A DNA stretch of 64,000 nucleotides from assembly GCA_032164245.1 (NCBI GenBank), contig JAVMKO010000020.1, positions 11,249,206 to 11,313,205 of the forward strand, in the 5' to 3' direction. Shown here one piece after another: positions 21,901 through 31,809 of the stretch. The notes below the pieces were generated by a model, which did not search any database, was not told the DNA's origin, and was given only the letters and a program-made list of their open reading frames with translations. Positions within the stretch are counted from its first letter, which is position 1. Every line of letters begins with the position of its first letter. The position numbers were made by a program, and so were the translations under genes. The stretch comes from Sternotherus odoratus (lineage: Eukaryota > Chordata > Testudines > Kinosternidae).

Positions 21901-22930
21901 GGAGAGATAGCTAGCAGCTGTAGTAGGTTGTTCTTCTCAACGTGGCGGGGGGCTGCTGTACCCACACAATGCTGGGAATATAACCCTGCTTGGCTTTGCA
22001 CCCCGCCAGGTGACCTTCTCCTTTGAAGCCGGCCGAAGATGCGCCTCCGGAGAAGGCAACTTTGAGTTTGAGACCTCGCAGGGCAACGAGATCTTCCAGG
22101 TCATTGAATCAGCCATCAACGTGCAGAGGGGCCTTGGGGCAGATGAGCCGCGGTGGGTCAGCCCTGCTGACGATGCCCTCAGGGTTCCCGTTCCTGTGAG
22201 GACTGTGAGCCGAGCCAGGGATGGCGAGGAGAAGGCCTCGCCCGGGGGGTCCCTGCTCCACCACATGGCCAGCACCAAATGCCTCTCCCTGGAGTCCAAC
22301 CTGGAGGGGAAGCCAGCCAAAGGCAAATCAGTGAAGCCAACCAACAGCTTCCCCCTGTCCGGGGAGCCCACAAGCAGCTTCATCGTCCCCGCTGACTCCG
22401 AGTTGCCCTACGCGGAGCCCCGCGACTCCTTGCGGCTACACCCGCAGGGCAAAGCCAAGACCCTGCAGCAGGCGAGGAAGGTGGCGGCTCAGGCCAAAGA
22501 GGTCCCCGAGTCCGAATACGCCGTGCCCTTCGACACCATCGCCAAGTCCCTGATGGCCTCGGAGTTTGGCACCTTTCTCTGCGGCTTTGAGGAGCCCGAG
22601 GTCCCGTACCCGCTGTATGACAGCATAGACGAAGCGGGCGTGAGGAAGCGGAGCCAGCCAGCCACTCAGACCAAGCCAGAGCACATATACGACGAACCCG
22701 AGGGCCTGTCTGCCCACAGCGTGTATGACGAGCCCGAGGAGGTCAAAGGGGAGGCCTGGAAGCTGCAGGCAACGGCAGAGGACCCAGTGGGTCACGAGTA
22801 CCCCTACAACCCCCAGAGGGACGACTACTCTGTGCCCAAGATGGCCATGAAAGAGGGAGACTGGCTTGGGGCAACCGAGTACGACAATGTGGCCCTGAGG
22901 TTCATGAACAAGAAGAAGAATGTTCAGTAA
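9548..22930 (+). CDS. DOK2: DOK2, docking protein 2 (five coding exons, 519 aa, complete)
   Basis: DOK2 is a non-enzymatic adaptor that acts at the inner plasma membrane downstream of tyrosine kinases, mainly in haematopoietic cells, and recruits RasGAP to damp Ras-ERK signalling. Joining 9548-9610, 14182-14478, 15033-15129, 21142-21323 and 22010-22930 gives one open frame with GT/AG borders throughout. A PH domain (about residues 4-118, conserved Trp110) is followed by a linker with MEENSLYSS (Tyr147) and an IRS-type PTB domain (about 158-256). The PTB has Arg207-Arg208 and Arg222-Arg223 where family members bind phosphotyrosine. The tail carries tyrosines at 347, 383, 413, 416, 440, 452, 479, 486 and 504, two of them in YDEP SH2-docking motifs. 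It resembles DOK2 rather than DOK1 or DOK3 in the KQGLLYLQQQQTFGKKW start and TEYDNV end. It is about 100 residues longer than human DOK2 (412), mainly in the PTB-to-tail linker. Confidence 0.95.
10805..11036. mobile_element. hAT-like MITE
   Basis: The left end GGCACGTCCACACTGC is mirrored by CTGCAGGGCAGACGTACC at the right. The internal stretch GGCACTGAGTCTCAGAGCT recurs at 62713-62731, showing a dispersed family. Superfamily is inferred from the GTCTACAC-type ends only. Confidence 0.55.
12859..12954. repeat. Perfect (ATCT)24 microsatellite
   Basis: Ninety-six bases of uninterrupted ATCT/GATA tetranucleotide, 24 units, lie within DOK2 intron 1. Uninterrupted length makes it likely to be polymorphic. 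Confidence 0.98.
13150..13268. mobile_element. Foldback MITE-like element
   Basis: GTGCATCTACACAGC at the left and TAGCTGTGTATGTAGACA at the right form inverted ends of the same CTACAC type as the 10.8-kb and 27.0-kb elements. Confidence 0.5.
14182..14478 (+). CDS. DOK2: DOK2 coding exon 2
   Basis: Ninety-nine codons complete the PH domain: KWRKFWAMLY continues the FGK of exon 1, and NWVHTLCDLAFA is the C-terminal PH helix with the invariant Trp (110). Acceptor CCCCGGTCAG and donor GTGAGC; phase 0 on both sides. Confidence 0.96.
14479..15032 (+). other. DOK2: DOK2 intron 2 (554 bp)
   Basis: From GTGAGC to GGGTTCCAG. G-rich near the donor; no embedded element recognised. Confidence 0.9.
15033..15129 (+). 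CDS. DOK2: DOK2 coding exon 3
   Basis: This short PH-PTB linker exon has 32 codons plus one base and contains MEENSLYSS (Tyr147), shared with mammalian DOK2. A second AG two bases downstream would bring in a stop, so the first acceptor (15031-15032) is the right one. Donor GTAGGG; ends in phase 1. Confidence 0.94.
17590..17720 (+). mobile_element. MIR/CORE-SINE-like relic
   Basis: CAGGGTGACCTTGGATCAGT, then CCTCACTTTCCCCATCTGAG, matches the conserved MIR-type order in sense orientation. Confidence 0.65.
18110..18315. repeat. Imperfect CA/TGCA-rich low-complexity tract
   Basis: Repeated CACACGCTCATGTGTATGCA-type blocks end in a short (CA)n run at 18300-18311. Alternating purine-pyrimidine sequence of this kind can adopt Z-DNA. 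Confidence 0.8.
21142..21323 (+). CDS. DOK2: DOK2 coding exon 4
   Basis: Completes a split Ala codon (153), then 60 codons forming the first half of the PTB domain, from GATKEFQVTARATEA to WPYKFLRRFGRDK. Acceptor CTTTGCAG and donor GTAAGG; ends in phase 0. Confidence 0.96.
21324..22009 (+). other. DOK2: DOK2 intron 4 (686 bp)
   Basis: From GTAAGG to CCCCGCCAG. No embedded repeat recognised. Confidence 0.9.
22010..22930 (+). CDS. DOK2: DOK2 coding exon 5 (last)
   Basis: Three hundred and six codons plus TAA (22928-22930). It finishes the PTB domain (VTFSFEAGRRC to about residue 256) and then encodes a linker of roughly 90 residues with no tyrosine. The tail follows, with PYAEP (Tyr347), SEYAVPF (383), YPLYDSI (413, 416), HIYDEP (440), VYDEP (452), PYNP (479), DYSVP (486) and TEYDNV (504). 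The final KKK-rich end is basic. Two consecutive YDEP motifs would suit SH2 binding by RasGAP. Confidence 0.96.
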   Translation: MTFSFEAGRRCASGEGNFEFETSQGNEIFQVIESAINVQRGLGADEPRWVSPADDALRVPVPVRTVSRARDGEEKASPGGSLLHHMASTKCLSLESNLEGKPAKGKSVKPTNSFPLSGEPTSSFIVPADSELPYAEPRDSLRLHPQGKAKTLQQARKVAAQAKEVPESEYAVPFDTIAKSLMASEFGTFLCGFEEPEVPYPLYDSIDEAGVRKRSQPATQTKPEHIYDEPEGLSAHSVYDEPEEVKGEAWKLQATAEDPVGHEYPYNPQRDDYSVPKMAMKEGDWLGATEYDNVALRFMNKKKNVQ

Positions 22931-23365
22931 ATGGGAGGAGAACAGGAGAAAGGACTTTCGGTGCTGCCACTCCACTCGGCCCCAGGTTGTGCCGTCTCTC
23001 TAGCCCTGGAGATGGCTGGAGTGGACGTTTCCAAGAGCCTTTGCTCTTCAGCTGTCCCTTAGGGTGAAAGCTGAGTCTGTCAAACTCATCTCACTAGTGA
23101 CTGAAAGCCTGTTCGGGCCTGGCTGTCCAGCAGGGGGGAACGATAGAATCCAAGTGTCCCCTCCCTCGGCCTGGGCTGTATAGATTTAGGGCAGGGATTT
23201 TTAATTAATTTTAATTAATTTAATTAATCATGCATTGCTGTATATTATGTGTTGGCAGTTAATATATATAGTACTAATAACACTGTCCTAAAGGGCCTGG
23301 GTTACTATCCCCTCCCTGGAAAATATTCCTGGACATCGCTATTAAAAACGGCATTTGAACCAGCT
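22931..23365 (+). other. DOK2: DOK2 3'UTR (extent inferred)
   Basis: It runs from the stop codon to just past the first plausible poly(A) hexamer. It contains an unusual TTAATTAA-type tandem run at 23198-23228 that may matter for mRNA stability or protein binding. Confidence 0.55.
23341..23346 (+). terminator. DOK2: Candidate poly(A) signal ATTAAA
   Basis: ATTAAA, the commonest variant hexamer, lies about 410 bases after the DOK2 stop. No AATAAA was seen closer. A GT-rich downstream element is not obvious, so the site is tentative. Confidence 0.45.
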
Positions 23366-23369
23366 GCTG

Positions 23370-26300
23370 GAGTTACATGCGGCTTCTTTCCCCATGACGT
23401 CAGTTTCTCTGGCCCGGCATCTCCGGTGGTGGATCCTCTGTTTCTTCATGTCGTCAAATCCAGACTGGATGCTTTAGTCACACACGCGTTATGGGGATCA
23501 ATACGGGGATAACTGGGGGAATTGTAACGGCCCGTGGTATCACAGAGATGAGCTAAGGGGCCCTCGTGAATCCATGAACATCCCCTCCCCCAGCACACCT
23601 GATCCCATCGTCCTGTGACCTGTCCTGCATCCGTGAGCTCACGGGAGGAGACAAAAGCTTAGGGCTAAGTAGGAGATTCAGGTGTGACGTTGACCGCAGA
23701 AGTGGAACATCAAGCTGAGACCGTGGATAGCCCTTGGGGGACTCCGGCCATGCTGGGGAGGCACAATTCATCGGTGACGTTACAACTGGGCACCCGATAG
23801 CCAGCTGCCCCAGGGGGTACATTCCCGCTGCCCCTCTCCCTGGAGGATGCCTCCCCGAGGTAGACTGTCTCACTGCCTTGGAAAGGGGCGAGCCAGGCAA
23901 AGCAAACCTGGACTGGCTTTGGCGCTAATCCCGCCGTCTGCAACCCACCTCGGCCAGAAGCATCTTAGCTGTAGATTTATTTCTGAGCTGGCAGTTTATG
24001 GGCAGCCGGCCTGCCTCTCTCCCACTGGAGGGCAGTGTTGGCCCATGGTAGGACGCTCAGCCCAGGTCTCTAGCGCCATTGGGAAGAGGAACCGGACTGA
24101 AACTCCCTCTGCAGCAGGGTTTTGGATAACATGATTAAACATGAGGTCCTGAAAAAGAACAAACAGGAGAAAAGGAAGGAGGGAGGGGGAAAAAAATCCA
24201 CGAAACCTGATCGGAATGGATATTTGTGTTCCCTTTAAAGGGGCAGCCTGGGCGGGCGAGAAGAGCATTAGGGGGCAGTAGCCAATGCAGCTCAGTGCAG
24301 GTGTGACCTAAGGCCCTGGTTGTGGGGCGGTGGGGATGGCCTGCTGCAGGCCGGAGCACTGGCTCCATTTCCATGATGGGCTGATCAGTAGGGGGAACGG
24401 TGATAGAGACAGAGGTAGGGTTGAGGGGTGAAAACCTCGTCTAGTGCAGGGCCCTATGGCAGGGGGACCAGAAGGGTGCAAGAGAATGGGAGCTTGCCAG
24501 GAAACAAACCGAAAGGGAGCAGGAGTGTGCCCCAAAGCTCCACCTGACAAGCAGCATCACTACCCCAACCCCCCTGCCAGTGCCAAGTGTCCAGAGACCT
24601 CACACCCCGGCTAGGGTGAGACGTGCCCACTTCCAGGTAATATCCAATGACATCCCAACACAAGCCTTGCGCAGATATCCCCTCAAGTCATAGTCCTATG
24701 GGCCCCTGCAGGATCTCACGACATCCCCCCCCCCCCCCCCCCCGGTTTGCTCTGAGCAGAAGGTCACACCCACTCTCCCATATGCTGGTGGAGGTAACAC
24801 GGTGCGCTCTGCACTTTGACCCAGCGGGATTGTGCAGGTTTCTAATGCCTGCTACCAGGGTGCATCAACAGAAAAGCTCCCCAGCCTTATTAGAGCCTTC
24901 CACCCACATGGTCTGTGGTCTGTCTGTGTAGCACTCACATGCCCATTTTTACTGGGAGCTGGGTGTGTACCAGCAACCAAAGAGTTAAAGAAACTTTGAT
25001 GATGAGTGAGGTTTCATAATGGACTTGGAAGCTCTGACCACTAGGCAACACGTTGCTCTCAGAGCTGGAATGCAACACAGGAGTTCTAACTCCCTGGCAC
25101 GCCCTGCTCTAACCACTAGACCTCAATCTTGCCTCCCCAAAGTGGCAATAGAACCCAGGAGTCCTGACCCCCAGGTTCCTCTCCAGCCCACTACCTTATG
25201 CTCCCATCTGCATCTCCTCTGAGTGAAGCACAGTTGCTGCCTCCATCTTCCCCAAATAAATTAATGACAAAACAATGGTTTTTAAGTCAGCAGCGCTCAG
25301 AGCTGATTACATTGTCTGTTCCCGGGGGGACACCTGCCTTCCTATTTACACTCCATTGTTCGTGTTTTTAACTCAGCTTCCCCCCCCAGTTTGTTCTCTG
25401 ATCCACTGCAATTTTCTTTTGTTTTTTTCCCACTAAAGTTTCGGTTTGTTTGTCTGTTTTGATCCATTATTCAACCAAAGCGTCTCTTTCCAAAGATCCG
25501 TGATGTGCTTCAGCCCGGCTGGCTGCAGGCTGGGGGGTGGGGACAGGCGTCTGGGGAGTCAAGCTCTTGTGCAGATTACAGATCCTGTTAGAAAAATGTA
25601 CACATGGTATTCACGTGTGTAGTACGTTGCATTGAACACACCTTAACTAATTCATCTTCAGCTGTTTTATTATCTCCATTCTACTTGTGGAAAAACTGAG
25701 GCACAGAGACACGCCATGGCTTGCCCATGGTCAGACACTGATTCGGGGCTGAGCCTTCAAAATCAAGAGTCCACCTCTCAGTCCATGGGGTCACTCTGTC
25801 TGTTGGGTCGAAGTGGGGCTGATGTAACTCCACTGTTCTATATAAGAACAAACCCAACTATTACATTAGTGAGGCCAGGTGTAAATCAGTTCAGTTCCAT
25901 TGACATCAACAGTGCTCCATTGGAGATGAACTTCCACAGCAGGAGTTAAGTGCATAAATACCTTTGAGGATCTTGGTTCAAGTGACTGTCCCAAGGTCAT
26001 GCAGCAGGTCAGTGGCAAAGCATGGGGTATGAGCTAGGCTTTCTGAATGACCAGCCCTAAGCATTGAGCCACACTACCTCTGCATTAGAGGCCCCATCCT
26101 CAGTTGGTGTAAAGCAGCATTGCTTCATTGACTTCATCTTTTCCCCCCCTTTGGCTTCCAGGGCTTTCGGGTTGGCCCCGAGAGATCACAGCAGCGTATT
26201 TTTAACATACGGGTTGGAAATGGGTCTATTCTCCTGAGCAGGTGCCTCTCGCGGGGCCTGTGATGGCGGGTAGGGATAGCTGGTTCTGCTCAAGGTCACG

Positions 26301-27020
26301 CTTGTTACATGGAGACCTCTTGTTGCAAGCGCATTCGCATAAAGAGAGACAATTTTTACTGTCTCAGCCAGGTTTTTTTAAACCACTTTCCAGCTGCCTC
26401 AGAATTATAAATGAAACCCTCTCCCTCATTGTCATGGTTATTTTAGTGGCTTGCTTCACAGGTGTATGAGCAGCACAGCAGGAGACCCTGCTTCCTTTCC
26501 TCCAAGTGTCACAACTTCAAGGGACTTTGGGGAAAACAATTTTTTTCCCTTTAAATTCAAGTTGAAAACACATTTTTTTTGAGGGGGAGGGGTGGCTTTT
26601 GTTTTTAAGCAATGAAAGGAGCAGGGATGTGCGTGGGCTTGCTTCCCGGCCTGTCTCTAATCTCAGCTCAGACTAGAGATGTGACCAGAAGCCGTTCACG
26701 TCAGGGAAAATAATCTGAACTGGGGCTGGCCGGGAGATGGCCACGGGGATTCAGCCTTCGTCATTGGTTGTGAGGCAGCAGCACTAGGAAGCCTCATCTG
26801 CGATTTGGGTCCCATTGTGCCAGGGCGGAACATGAAGATCGTAAGAGACAATTGCTTCCCGGGGAGCTCACGCTCAGATCCTTGGGAATTTTCAATCCCC
26901 ATTGAGATCAGTGGGAGCTGGACATCTGAATACCTGTGAGGATCTGGCCCTTACAGTTTAACTAGACAAGCCAGGCAAAGGGAGGAACAAAGGAAAGATG
27001 ATTAGATGTGAAAGCGAGGC
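23370..27020. other. Intergenic, downstream of DOK2
   Basis: No exon is recognised. It contains an 18-base or so C-run (24726-24744), a MIR-like relic at 25660-25740 (TCCATTCTAC..AAACTGAGGCAC) and a dispersed repeat at 25938-25985 (GAGTTAAGTGCATAAATACC) that is also found at 13555-13595. Confidence 0.5.
25660..25740 (-). mobile_element. MIR/CORE-SINE-like relic
   Basis: TTATTATCTCCATTCTACTT, then AAACTGAGGCACAGAGA and GCTTGCCCATGGTCA, is the antisense MIR-type signature. The right boundary is uncertain because further repeat-like sequence follows. Confidence 0.6.
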
Positions 27021-27080
27021 ACAGAAAGATTAAGACCTTGTCTACACTTGAAAATTATACCAGGATAACGATGTTAGGTA

Positions 27081-27293
27081 GAAGTTACAAAGAGTCCTGT
27101 GGCACCTTAAAGACTAACTAAAGTATTGAAGCATAAGCTTTCGTGGGCTAATACCCACTTCGCAGAATGCCGACGAAGTGGGTATTAGCCCATGAAAGCT
27201 TATGCTTCAATACTTTAGTTAGTCTTTAAGGTGCCACAGGACTCTTTGTAACTTCTGCAATTCCAGACTAACACGGCTACCTCTCTGATTCTT
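27081..27293 (+). mobile_element. Penelope pseudo-LTR insertion folded into a palindrome
   Basis: The arms 27081-27162 and 27174-27255 are inverted copies, 82 bases each with one mismatch, separated by 11 bases. A 38-base tail (CCAGACTAACACGGCTACC...) follows. The unit is bounded by GATGTTAGGTA (27070-27080) and GATGTGAGGTA (27294-27304), an 11-base target duplication with one difference. The same sequence forms the terminal repeats of the Penelope-like element at 59.6-60.7 kb, which identifies the family. Confidence 0.8.
27167..27205 (+). ncRNA. Hammerhead-ribozyme-like motif in pseudo-LTR
   Basis: CCGACGA, then a GTGGG/CCCAT stem with loop, then GAAA, follows the hammerhead order (core CUGANGA, stem II, GAAA). 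The second core base is C instead of U and the stem has one C-to-T change. Penelope-like elements are known to carry hammerhead motifs in their pseudo-LTRs. Activity of this copy is doubtful. Confidence 0.45.
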
Positions 27294-27386
27294 GATGTGA
27301 GGTAGGAGTGTGATATCTATATAATTATATTGGTACTAGCCCCAATGTACATTAGAAACCCTGCTGGAGATGTCCTCCTCATCTCC

Positions 27387-27485
27387 TGTCCTATCTGTCA
27401 TCGGACCTTTCGTGCAAGGACTGGCCTCATCAGCCATCTGCGCACACACAGACAAAATCAGCCCCAGAAATTTACGGATGACTGA
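27387..27485 (+). pseudogene. C2H2 zinc-finger coding fragment, probably a LINE tail
   Basis: Thirty-two open codons end in TGA and include CPICHRTF...HLRTH, which gives Cys-x2-Cys-x12-His-x3-His spacing. It then ends QPQKFTDD and stop. A lone finger just before a stop resembles the C-terminal end of some retrotransposon ORFs. No start codon, splice site or further finger is present, so a cellular zinc-finger gene is unlikely. The exact parent family is not identified. Confidence 0.4.
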
Positions 27486-27699
27486 GTGGTCCTCGTCGAA
27501 TCGACGGACGAACCACCACCAGCCCTAATGTGGGGTAGTTATCCCCCCCCATACAGGTACAGCTATCTCACTAGAAGCCGCCTTTTGATTGATCCAACTC
27601 CCTTTGCAGGTCCCATTTTAGTTCTACTGGTATAGTTAACACAGTAGGACTCTCTTGTGTAGACCAGGCCTAAGCAAGGTGCCTGAAGCAACACAGGCA

Positions 27700-29500
27700 G
27701 GGAATTGCAAAGGAGGGAATTGAATCCACTCCAGGGCTGTAGCTAGCCACAACCGCCTCTGCCTCTGTTTTGACAATGAAAAGCCATCCACCCAGATCCT
27801 TCTGGTGGTGTCCATCACTCCAGAATTGAAGCACTTACAATAATCAGGTCTCGCTGCAAATTGAACTCATGACTCCTGGCTTACAAAAACCGGCACGCTA
27901 AGTTCCAAGCTATCAAGCATGTAAAGCCAGAGCATGCTAATAACAGAGAGGGAGAAGAGCATCAGCTTTCTGATCATTCGCGCCAGCTAAAGAGAAGAAC
28001 AGGCACTGGAGTTCAGTGCCCACCTGGAATGGGCTGCAGGTATGCTCAGCAGGTTTCATGCTCCCAGTGCCCCTCTATCAGTTAAAAGGGGATTATTTCT
28101 AACTACCAAATAACCTGGATTCTGAAAATCTGATAAGGTTCCTTCTGCCTCTCACATCCTCACTGGTGATAAAGATTCCAGAGTCTGGCCTGAGTGGACA
28201 GTGCTCGTTGTGAGAGAGGCAGGGTAGTGTCTGGTTTGCCCAGCAAGCTGGATGGCTGAGAATGTGCAGGCATTCGAGAAACAGCATATAAAGAGGCCAT
28301 TGGTATAGGCTCTTTTCTGGCCACACCCAGACTTTAACCCATGGTGTTCGCAACAGCCTTGCTGCTGGATTTCAGTGCTGTTCCTCCTTCGAGGTCTCCA
28401 AAGAACTAGGGAAGCCATGTCCTCAGTCCTTTACTTGAGACCCTGGCCCCAGATCTTCACCCTGCCTGGTGCCCCTCACCGCAGCACGCCCATTTACCGC
28501 CACTTATCCCCGTTCAAAAGTTCTTTTGTTTATTTGGTAAAATTATCAAAATCGGCGGGTCCCCAATTTTCCATTCTGTTCCTTGGGCTTCGCGTGCTCG
28601 CATTCACTCTCCGCACCTTTGTTAGACATTTTCTTATCTCTCCCCACCAGTTCCCAGATTCAATTTCTCATCATACTGTAATAGAAACAGCAGGATGCCA
28701 TGTGTAGGGCCTGAAGTTCCTGCCAATGGACATTAGGGGGCAGTCTCCCCCTTTCAGCCTCTGATGGCCAACTTGGCTTGCTAAAGGGATTCTTGACCCA
28801 TACCAAGCAGGATCGCTCCTGTACGGTGGCACGACTGGATGCAAGAGCGAGAGGCTCGGTTGGCTTGGAGAATCTCAACTACCAGCGTATAGCAACCAAG
28901 ACTATTCTCTATACGGACAGGAGATGAAGGAGCCAAGACCTGGTGTAGGGCTGGTAGGTGAGTAATAGTTCATTGTATCTCTATAGCTCCCTCCGTCTAA
29001 GGCTTTACAGACACTAATGAGTATTCCTCTTGACCCCCACCGCACAAGGAAATTCAGTGTCATCACCCTTGGGTAGAGGCTGCAGTATCTGTGAGCTGGC
29101 CTTGGTGCTGACTGCTGATAACTCAATGCTTTGTCCAGCCCTAGGGAGTCAATTTCCCTGGCCTACACTGTTCAGGGATCCAGCGAGTGAGGCTGGCTTA
29201 GTTGCGGCATTTTTACTGTTGTGGCCTCTTGGATTGAAATACCCAAAGTGGAAAGAGGAGATGAGGGAGGACAGCAGCCATGGAGTTTGGGGAACGGTAG
29301 GAACCGGTATCTTCCGAGCAGAGAAGATCTGAAGTTGATCCTCTGGGCAGCTGGTGCCTTGTCCCAGAGGGGAAGGAGTAATCAATCATGCTTGGCACTC
29401 AGTGGTGGATCTCAAAATACTCCACAAAGGGGGATGAATAACATTGTCCCCATTTGACTTGTGGGAAAGCTGAGGCACAGAGAGGAGAAACATTTTAAAA
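27700..29500. other. Intergenic, no gene seen
   Basis: Unique-looking sequence. A block at 28455-28690 is free of recognised repeats and carries GTTTATTTGGTAAAATTATC and several ATTT-rich words, but there is no exon evidence. Confidence 0.4.
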
Positions 29501-29514
29501 ATGATTTGTATTCC

Positions 29515-29780
29515 ATTAGCACTTAGAGGCCTGAGTGGAGCTCAGGGCCCCATTGTGCCAGGGCCTGTACAGACACAGAGCGAGAGACAGCTCTGACCCC
29601 GAGAGCTCACACTGTAAAGGTGACAAAGGGTGGATTATCACCCCTGCTTTACCGATGGGGAAACAGAGGTCTGGAGAGATGCAGTGGCTTGCCCCGGTGA
29701 GGCAGGAAGTCTGTAGCAGAGCAGGAAATGGAACCCAATCTCCTGAATCCTGATCTGGTGACCGCAAGACTAACCTAAGG
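29515..29780 (-). mobile_element. Long MIR/CORE-SINE-like copy
   Basis: The antisense order is visible over one continuous stretch: CCCATTGTGCCAGGGCCTGT (3' tail), ACAGCTCTGACCCCGAGAGC, TTTACCGATGGGGAAACAGA (core), then GCAGTGGCTTGCCC and GGAACCCAATCTCCTGA (tRNA-side half). It links the dispersed tail fragments to the MIR-like core. Confidence 0.7.
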
Positions 29781-29869
29781 CACAGAGACAGGCAAGGGAT
29801 GTGCCCACAGCATGTTGGTGTCGGAGCCTTCAATCGCTTTTGATGCCCATCATTCCATTCCGACTTCTA

Positions 29870-30180
29870 GACGACGCTGCCTCATAAGCAAGTGGGCTCA
29901 GTCAACACTAATTAAAGGGAGCACAGCCAATGAATCATACGGTAAGAATCCGCCAATGTCGATATCAGCCAGTGGGTAGTAATGAAACCAAAATGCTTCT
30001 CCTTGGGGGAACTCTCCCCTAGCCAGGACTTTAAAAAAAGACATGAATTATTTATAATCTCTTTCAATCAAATAAACTTTGAGGTGCTCAAGTTAATTTC
30101 CTAGATCCTGAGAATCCAGAGTGCAGAGTTTTAATAAGGCAAATTAAGTGCCTTATATATTACACTGATTAAAGCTTCAT
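29870..30180. promoter_or_regulatory. Candidate distal regulatory block
   Basis: Unique AT-rich sequence with homeodomain-type TAAT/ATTA words, CACTAATTAAAGG, GCCAATGAATCATACGG and ATTAAGTGCC. No repeat or ORF explains it. The call rests on composition and motif density only. Confidence 0.25.
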
Positions 30181-31809
30181 ATCACTCTATCCAAAGCTGG
30201 ATCAAATGGGCTGGAAAACAAATATAGCCCCAGCAATCATGCTCTTGTAGAGCAGAAAACTGGGTGGCGGCGGGCAGGAAACAGCCCAGATCAGAATAGG
30301 GAAATGCACCTTCTTGAATTTTATTAAGGGCCAGAGTATCTATCGAAACAAAGGCCAGACTTTCCAACCTGCACCCAGCAGCTCCCACTTTGGATCAAAT
30401 TTTCAAAGAGGTCAGTGCTCAGCCTGCACCCAACGTACTGGACTCTTGTGAAAATCTGGCCACCCATTTGCTGTGGTGCCTTAGGCAAATCCCCGAACTC
30501 CCATTGGTGCCCCTGTTTCTCCACCTGCCAAATATCTGCTTATATGGCCATCTTCACTGTCGCACCTAGGTTTGTCTAGAATGGAGTCTGTGGTCCTGTT
30601 GTAAATCCAGTTAATTGGTGGCTAGCTGTGTGATTGTAAATGCTCATACAGATGCTCCGTGAACTCATGTGTGCGGGAACTAATCTTTGTGGAACATCTA
30701 GATGGGCATTTACAAAGGTCCTTTGTAACTAGAGTTCACCAAAAGACTTTCACAACTCTAGTGTAGACAGAGCGCTGGGGGTTGTGAGGATTCACTGGGT
30801 TAATGTCTGAATGTGTACAGGGCTGCAGAAGTATGGTTTGTTCAGGCCCCAGTTTTATTTTATTTAAAGGGATATTTGTATCAAGGCAAATAATCAGAGA
30901 AATGTTTGGGTGGGGGCTGTAAAGGGGGTGATGAAAACAGAACTTTTGTAGAGGATTTAGAGGCCTCCCCCTGCTCTGTGGGAAACCCCAGCAATCCCAA
31001 GAGAATTGGGAAATGAAACTGACATGTCTAGTTGCATTGGCCCAGTTGAACAAACTGCAGTCACAGAAGAATTGTAAATTTAGACTTATGGGCCAGCTTT
31101 TGCTCCCACTTAACCCTGGTTTACACCATTGTAAATCCACTGAAATAAATGGGCCTAATTCTCCACTGCCTTTGCCTACAGTGCAGTAATTTACACCGGT
31201 GTGCAGTGGATGTGAAATGCCACCATTGATAGATCAGGACTTGACAGTCATTTTGCGTTGTAAAGGACTCTGCGAGATGCACGGTGAAAATCTGGTGAAA
31301 GCAAGAGGAGAACTGAACTCTTTCTGCCAGGGTTTGTGTGCTCAGCTGTTGTTAGTGATCAGAGCACAGGGGAAGGGAATTTAAAACTGACTTAAAATAT
31401 CATTTTAGTTCCACTCTGTGCATGAGAATCCTTGCCCCCTGGAGCCAAAGGCAAATCTCCTGTTGATTTCAGTGGGGTCAGGATTTCACCCAGAGGTGGA
31501 CCTCACTGAAGTGGTGCAGCGTGTGCTGAACAGAATTATTCACCTTGTGGATTAGTGCACTAACAAACTCGCAGACGATGGCAATTAGGCTCCTTAACTC
31601 AGACATTGGCAACAGAATAAACAGATGCTCTCTCTAATTTCTCCATCTTAGTATCCCCCATGGGCAGGTTAAATGCTTGACATGTACCAGGGAGCCTTAG
31701 CAGAGGCAGGGAGTGATCATCCTTTGTCCTTCTCTAGGACAGTGCCTTGGAGGCTCTCAAAGCACTTTGTCCCACTGAAGCCTCTCAACCATGCTGTCAA
31801 CTGGATCTC

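Larger units (their letters stand above)
27030..27673. mobile_element. hAT-like foldback element hosting a nested insertion
   Basis: The left end TTAAGACCTTGTCTACAC is the inverse of the right end GTGTAGACCAGGCCTAA. The subterminal ATTATACCAGG at the left is echoed by ACTGGTATAGTT at the right. A Penelope-type insertion interrupts it at 27081-27293, and a zinc-finger coding fragment lies at 27387-27485. No clear target duplication was found at the outer ends. Confidence 0.5.

Noticed and set aside
22436..22975. 179-codon frame antisense to DOK2 exon 5
   Set aside because: Mirror of a GC-rich coding exon; no independent evidence.
27070..27304. tRNA-derived SINE
   Set aside because: No A and B box pair was found, and the same sequence forms the terminal repeats of a Penelope-like element with a protein-coding interior.
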